Shown in pieces: positions 34,126 to 38,248 of a stretch of DNA of 38,248 bases (position 1 is the stretch's first letter; every line of letters starts with the position of its first letter). The position numbers were made by a program, and so were the translations under genes. The DNA lies in assembly GCA_018672475.1 (NCBI GenBank), contig JABHFS010000016.1, positions 1 to 38,248 of the forward strand, read 5' to 3'. The notes under the pieces are model-generated. The model saw nothing but the letters and a program-made list of their open reading frames with translations. It did not search any database and had not been told where the DNA came from. This DNA comes from Gemmatimonadota bacterium. GTDB taxonomy: Bacteria; Latescibacterota; UBA2968; UBA8231.

Positions 34126-34947
34126 ATGATCATCGACACCCACACGCATTTCTACGACCCGTCCAGGCCCCAGGGCATCCCCTGGCCCGAACAAGACGAC
34201 GAAACCCTCCCTCATCGGGCACTGCCCGAAGACTATAAGGCCCTGGCCGTGCCCGAAGGCGTTACCGGCACGATCATGGTCGAGTGCAGCCCCTGGCTCG
34301 AGGACAATCAGTGGGTCCTCGACTTAGCGGCGCAAGATCCTTTCATCGTCGGACTGGTCGGTCATCTCGAACCCGACGATCCAGACTTTGCCGGCCAGAT
34401 TGCGCGCTTCGCCGCCGACCCGGTCTTTCGCGGCATCCGCGCCCGACTCGACCCGTCAGCAGATCACGGCTTGGCCGCCGCCGCCATGTTGATAGAACAG
34501 GACCTGCAACTGGATACCGGCATGCACGAGAGCGTGCCTACGCTGGCCGCGCATTTTCCCGAACTGCGCATCGTGATCAACCACTGCGGCGGCATCCCCA
34601 TCGACGGCCAAGCGCCCAATCCGGAAAAGCTAGACCTCATGCGCAAAGCCGCCGCCCACCCGCAGGTCTACTGCAAGGTCTCGGGCATGATGGATCTGCG
34701 CAGCACGGTCAAACCCGCGCCGACGGACCTGGAGTTTTATGTGCCAGTGCTCGACGCGCTGTGGGACCTGTTCGGCGAAGACCGGCTGGTCTACGGCAGC
34801 GACTGGCCAGTGTCCGACCGCAGCGGCCGCGACTACGCGCAGATACAGCGCCTGGTAACCGAGTATTTCTCCGCCCGGGGCGAAGCGGCGATGGAAAAGT
34901 ATTTCTGGCGCAATGCCAAAGACGCCTATAAGTGGATCGACCGCTAA
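34126..34947 (+). CDS. Amidohydrolase family 2 (sugar-lactonase-like) protein
   Basis: The 273-residue TIM-barrel hydrolase has the metal-site start DTHTHFYDP (His6, His8), a central INHCGG segment near residue 150 and the late YGSDWPVSD with the conserved Asp near residue 225. This group includes L-fucono- and L-rhamnono-lactonases as well as other amidohydrolases. The pectin lyase next door makes a rhamnose-derived lactone an attractive substrate, but this is inference from position only. An AGGAG precedes the ATG by about ten bases. It is divergent from the lyase and convergent with the large gene at 34962. The protein has no signal peptide, so it acts in the cytosol. Confidence 0.85.
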   Translation: MIIDTHTHFYDPSRPQGIPWPEQDDETLPHRALPEDYKALAVPEGVTGTIMVECSPWLEDNQWVLDLAAQDPFIVGLVGHLEPDDPDFAGQIARFAADPVFRGIRARLDPSADHGLAAAAMLIEQDLQLDTGMHESVPTLAAHFPELRIVINHCGGIPIDGQAPNPEKLDLMRKAAAHPQVYCKVSGMMDLRSTVKPAPTDLEFYVPVLDALWDLFGEDRLVYGSDWPVSDRSGRDYAQIQRLVTEYFSARGEAAMEKYFWRNAKDAYKWIDR

Positions 34948-34961
34948 GACCATAACGTCGG

Positions 34962-37562
34962 TTACTCGGCGAAATCGAGGCTGTGCTGCTCGCCTCCGTA
35001 CTCGATAAGGATTTTTCCACTGCCGTATTCCGATTTGAGATACGGACTATCGAAGGTCATCGGATAGCGGTAGTTCACCGGTGTGCCGCCAATGCTCGGA
35101 ATCTGCGGCACACCGGCATTAAACACGATTTCAGGCGCATCTTCGCTGCAGCCGCTATAGACGAGTATATTCGAGCCCGGCACGACCGTCTTATAGAGGG
35201 CGATCGGGTTGTCGAGCACATCGGCCGCAAAATCCGCCAACGTGGGATAGTCGGCAGTGCGACCCGCTTCGATGATCACCGGCGAATGCGCATCTTCGAG
35301 CATCAAGATCGATCGATCCTGGTTCCAAGTATAGCAGTCCTCTCGCAGTTTCACGGTCGGCAGATCATCGGGGGCATTGAAAAAAACCTGGTTCCCCTCC
35401 GTGCGCGTCTTGCGTTCCTTCTCATACGCTTCGTCCCACAGAACGGGGCGAATGGCGGCGTAGGCCCTGCCCTTCTGCACGAAGACCCATCCGTCTCTCT
35501 CGGTCTGTTCGTCCCAGTCGTTTCCCAGCCAGATCCCCATGGGTCGACTATAGCTGGGATGATTCGGATACCATTCCGGATGAACAGCCGTCCAGCGCTG
35601 CGCCTGTTGCACGATCAGGGTCTGGTGGTCTGCTACCGTCTGCAGCATGAGTTCCAGGTCAAAACTCTTGTCCGCGCTTACAAGATGGTTGTGAGGATTG
35701 GCGAGCGACACCAGGCCCACTGGGACAATGCGCGAAGTCGCAGATTGCGCAAAGGTCATCCCGTGCCAGCGACCGGTAATGCTCAAATGCGAATGCATAG
35801 CCGCCGGATGGTCCATCTGAGTTCCGAGGGTGTAATCCGGCGTCACATAGGTGGTCTTGAGAAAACGCGCCTCGGTATCGACCGTCAGCGTGCGTTCTGT
35901 GCCCAGCGGACGGGGCCAGACATTTTCCTCTTCGCCGATACCGCGCGCCGAATAGGTGTAGCTGCCCATGCCCTCCCGATCCAACGCCATGCGCCAAATC
36001 ACCGGGGGAAGTCTGTAGTCGTTGATGAGATTCCAATACCACCAGGTAGCGGCATTGGCCGGACCGCCGAGGTGGAAGCTGATGAGATCCGACGTCCCGT
36101 CCCCTTCTACGACACTCTTGTGATGCCGGGTCTTGGGTCCACCGCGCACGCCGGAGATCGAGACCTGTGCCCATTCCGCCCAATACAACGTCAGGAAATC
36201 ATCGATCAACCGATGCAGTTCCTCGTCCCCGCCGTACTGGTAGGCCAGATCTACTGGGTTCAGCGTGTGTTTGCTATAAGAGTGTGAGCCGTATTCGAGG
36301 AAAAACCCCCGCCGCGCCCGTTCGCGAAAATAAGTCTTCATAAACGCGAGCCAAGCCTCGTAGTGGTCTCTGGCGTTGTATTGCTTGCCGTCGGCGAGGT
36401 TGGCGCGTCCGCCACCATGGCGACTCACTCTGTCGACACCGGGTCCGTAATAGCCGGCGTGGCCGTAGTGATAACTGCCGCCGAATCCATAGTCGGGATA
36501 GATGCGGTCTTTGTAGTCCGGTTCATTCATAAAAATGCGGGATGTCACCAAATTGCTAGCTTTGGCGTTGAGGTCGTGGTTTTCGCTGCCATCGAGCCAC
36601 CAGGTGCTCTGGCGAGCCCAGTGAATATCGTTCTTGACCGCCGTCCGCTGCCAGAGCGTAGCGAGCAACAGCGCTTCGGTTTCGGGGGTCAGCCGCCCCG
36701 GAAATTTACCGTTGCGACTGGAGAACATGTAGTAGAAACGGCAGTAGAGCGGCGTGTGCAGCAAGCTCCATGCATTGCCATCAGAGCTCTTCGCCAATTC
36801 CTCCGCCAGCAACTGGTTGGCGGTGTCGAGATCTTCGCCAAGGAACATCTTGGCGAAAGCGCTGACGACCGGGAAGGCATCTTTCCGCGCGGACCGTTCA
36901 AAGGCGTCGGCCAGACGAGCAGTACGGCTGGATTCCGCCTCGGCCATGCGCTGAGAGAGGGGTTTGTCGGTAATGCCGATCAGCGCATTGGATTGGGTAA
37001 AGCGGATGCCGTCGAGGTGAATCCGCGCTTCCTCACTGAAATCGACATCGAATTCGCACAGGGCGACCTGTTTCCAGTCAAATCCGGGCGGAGTCTGCAG
37101 CCTATCGAGTGGAAGCGTCAGTTCCTTCCAATCCCCGGCGGTGTCCGTGCCGGACAGTTCACCTATTGACTCGAGCCCGGCTCGATCGACGAGTCGGATC
37201 CCCCAGAGATCAGGCGGCTGTGGGTCCTGCACCTTGATCCAGAGGCGTAGACTCATCGCCGAGGACAGGTCCCAGCTTTCCCCCCAGAGCCCGGCGACGA
37301 AACCGAAGCGCGATGGCATTCCGGCTTTGTGAGGCGTGTAGAGCACGCTCAGATCGCCCTCGACGCGATCGGCGTGATCCAGTTCGAAACCCGTCGGTTG
37401 ATAGGCAATATTCCGGCGATCCGCCAGGGATGCGTCCACGTGTTGTCCGGGGGACGCCGCGCCGAAAAGCCGGACTTCTTCGTCCCAGAAATCGAGCGGC
37501 TTGTCATTGGCGAAGCAGAGGGTCGAGGCGGATAATGTGAAGCCGGCGGCGAGGCGTTTCAT
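34962..37562 (-). CDS. Large exported probable polysaccharide-active protein, family not recognised
   Basis: The 866-residue product has a signal peptide (about 1-18, ending CFAN). Residues 30-195 look like a carbohydrate-binding beta-sandwich (SLRLWIKVQDPQPPDLWGI, then WKELTLPLDRLQ). Residues 210-560 are mostly helical and may form an alpha/alpha toroid (GSENHDLNAKASNLV, GSHSYSKHTLNPVDLA). The rest (about 560-860) is beta-rich (GTQMDHPAAMHSHLSITGRW). Toroid plus beta-sandwich is the plan of several polysaccharide lyases (for example PL8, PL12 and PL21), and SENH and HSYSKH are candidate active-site segments, but I cannot name a family. The ATG at 37562 has AAGGA four bases upstream, and a TTG four codons earlier overlaps the preceding stop. 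No type IX sorting domain was seen. Confidence 0.7.
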   Translation of the reverse strand: MKRLAAGFTLSASTLCFANDKPLDFWDEEVRLFGAASPGQHVDASLADRRNIAYQPTGFELDHADRVEGDLSVLYTPHKAGMPSRFGFVAGLWGESWDLSSAMSLRLWIKVQDPQPPDLWGIRLVDRAGLESIGELSGTDTAGDWKELTLPLDRLQTPPGFDWKQVALCEFDVDFSEEARIHLDGIRFTQSNALIGITDKPLSQRMAEAESSRTARLADAFERSARKDAFPVVSAFAKMFLGEDLDTANQLLAEELAKSSDGNAWSLLHTPLYCRFYYMFSSRNGKFPGRLTPETEALLLATLWQRTAVKNDIHWARQSTWWLDGSENHDLNAKASNLVTSRIFMNEPDYKDRIYPDYGFGGSYHYGHAGYYGPGVDRVSRHGGGRANLADGKQYNARDHYEAWLAFMKTYFRERARRGFFLEYGSHSYSKHTLNPVDLAYQYGGDEELHRLIDDFLTLYWAEWAQVSISGVRGGPKTRHHKSVVEGDGTSDLISFHLGGPANAATWWYWNLINDYRLPPVIWRMALDREGMGSYTYSARGIGEEENVWPRPLGTERTLTVDTEARFLKTTYVTPDYTLGTQMDHPAAMHSHLSITGRWHGMTFAQSATSRIVPVGLVSLANPHNHLVSADKSFDLELMLQTVADHQTLIVQQAQRWTAVHPEWYPNHPSYSRPMGIWLGNDWDEQTERDGWVFVQKGRAYAAIRPVLWDEAYEKERKTRTEGNQVFFNAPDDLPTVKLREDCYTWNQDRSILMLEDAHSPVIIEAGRTADYPTLADFAADVLDNPIALYKTVVPGSNILVYSGCSEDAPEIVFNAGVPQIPSIGGTPVNYRYPMTFDSPYLKSEYGSGKILIEYGGEQHSLDFAE

Positions 37563-37570
37563 CCGGTCCT

Positions 37571-38248
37571 TCAAAATGCCGACAACATCGGCCCCATCCG
37601 CTCGAGCAAGACCTCGCGATAGCGTTCGGTCTTGGCCACTTGCAGTTTTTCGAGCGGATTAAAATCGTCGGTGATCAATTCCCCGCCCTCAGCGACGGTC
37701 TGCTCGCGTGCGGCAAACCACTCGGCCAGCGGCGTCCGGCCATCCGGTGCGAGGATTGCTGCGTCGACCTCCAGGGAAATGGGCTGGTGCGAGGCCAAAA
37801 AGATGAAGTCGTTGAAATCTTCGCCCGGCAACGAGACCAGAGCCAGTCGGTGCGGATAGATTTCTGCAAGTGTTCGATACACCGCCTCGGTAGCGGCGGA
37901 AAACGGTGCATCGCTAAAGCCGACGAAGTTCAGCACCAGCAAGCCGTCTGGCGCAAGCAGCCGATCGAGGTCGCGCAGCATCTCGACGCTCAATAAATGA
38001 CTCGGCACCGAACCGCCAGTAAAACAGTCGTGGATAATGAAATCGTAGTGTTTGTCGAGATTGCGGATCTCATAACGCGCATCGCCGACTATCAACGCGC
38101 CCGGCGGGTCGTAGAGAAAATAATCCCGCGCCGCCTGCGCAACGACCGGATCGATCTCCACCGCGTCGGTCACCACCCCCTGCTCTTTCAGCGCCATGGC
38201 GATATGCCCCCCACCCAGGCCAACCAGCAGCGCGTCCTTGCCCTCGGG
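37571..38248 (-). CDS. Spermidine-synthase-like methyltransferase-fold protein (5' end outside window)
   Basis: The reading frame is open from the right edge and the first part of the gene lies outside. About 225 residues are visible. They have the nucleotide-binding motif LLVGLGGGHIAMAL and an acidic residue in AVEIDPVVA. An IIHDCFTGG segment stands where true spermidine synthases have a D-S-x-D-P motif, so polyamine synthesis is doubtful. It resembles the spermidine-synthase-like half of fused transporter/synthase proteins of unknown role, and a similar LITDDFNPLE tail occurs in them. The stop overlaps an in-frame TTG of the next gene, suggesting cotranscription with the large exported protein. 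Confidence 0.75.
   Translation of the reverse strand, partial: PEGKDALLVGLGGGHIAMALKEQGVVTDAVEIDPVVAQAARDYFLYDPPGALIVGDARYEIRNLDKHYDFIIHDCFTGGSVPSHLLSVEMLRDLDRLLAPDGLLVLNFVGFSDAPFSAATEAVYRTLAEIYPHRLALVSLPGEDFNDFIFLASHQPISLEVDAAILAPDGRTPLAEWFAAREQTVAEGGELITDDFNPLEKLQVAKTERYREVLLERMGPMLSAF

Noticed and set aside
34983..36287. A 434-codon open frame on the plus strand opposite the large exported protein
   Set aside because: The minus-strand protein has a signal peptide and domain-like organisation. The plus frame is His/Arg-rich and structureless, as expected of an antisense shadow.
1..38248. CRISPR array, insertion sequence or phage
   Set aside because: No regularly spaced repeats, transposase or phage structural genes were seen on either strand.

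Overview
This window appears to come from an uncultured Gram-negative bacterium of the Fibrobacterota-Chlorobiota-Bacteroidota (FCB) sphere or a neighbouring phylum. A Latescibacterota- or Gemmatimonadota-like host is my best guess, but it is inference. The grounds are a full-length SprA-type outer-membrane protein (a type IX secretion and gliding component largely confined to that group), an LptF/LptG pair, type IV pilus and competence genes, a flagellar FliG, CRTAC1-type FG-GAP proteins and a pectin-directed lyase. The DNA is GC-rich and densely packed, with frequent ATGA/GTGA overlaps and several TTG or GTG starts. No insertion sequence, phage, integrase or CRISPR array was seen.

Layout. 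(1) 1-822: 3' part of a two-receiver signalling gene, broken by an apparent single-base frameshift and ending in a leftover class III cyclase tail. (2) 854-11207, minus strand: one tight six-gene run, sprA > comEA > pilM > pilNO fusion > coaD > dprA, combining an outer-membrane translocon, DNA-uptake/pilus parts and competence DNA processing. (3) 11208-14111: divergent lptF-lptG for lipopolysaccharide export. (4) 14168-17398: two unrecognised minus-strand genes (an all-helical repeat protein and a winged-helix/PAS/HisKA-like protein) divergent from a lone fliG preceded by a good sigma-54 promoter match. (5) 17455-19250: selA and an overlapping small lipoprotein gene. (6) 19365-21569: a seven-LysM cell-wall amidase with a textbook terminator. 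(7) 21637-24030: a small unknown gene, then an SDR/Gfo-Idh oxidoreductase pair. (8) 24188-27353: an operon of an ATP-grasp-like protein, LarE with a repeated C-terminal module, and peptide deformylase, then tRNA-Asp and a strong terminator. (9) 27540-32148: a divergent pair of CRTAC1/ASPIC-UnbV proteins and an exported metallo-beta-lactamase-fold hydrolase. (10) 32160-38248: a carbohydrate-related block with a PL4 rhamnogalacturonan lyase, an amidohydrolase resembling sugar lactonases, a large exported probable polysaccharide-active protein of unrecognised family, and the end of a spermidine-synthase-like methyltransferase gene.

How they work together. Region 2 suggests co-expression of surface secretion or gliding machinery with DNA uptake. 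Regions 2 and 3 together form an envelope-biogenesis island. Region 10, perhaps with the oxidoreductases of region 7, suggests breakdown of rhamnose-containing pectic polymers. The exported enzymes carry no visible type IX C-terminal sorting domain, so any link between SprA and these enzymes is unproven. The most unusual items are the sprA-competence cluster, the lone sigma-54-linked fliG with its two unknown neighbours, the duplicated LarE tail, and the 866-residue probable carbohydrate-active protein.
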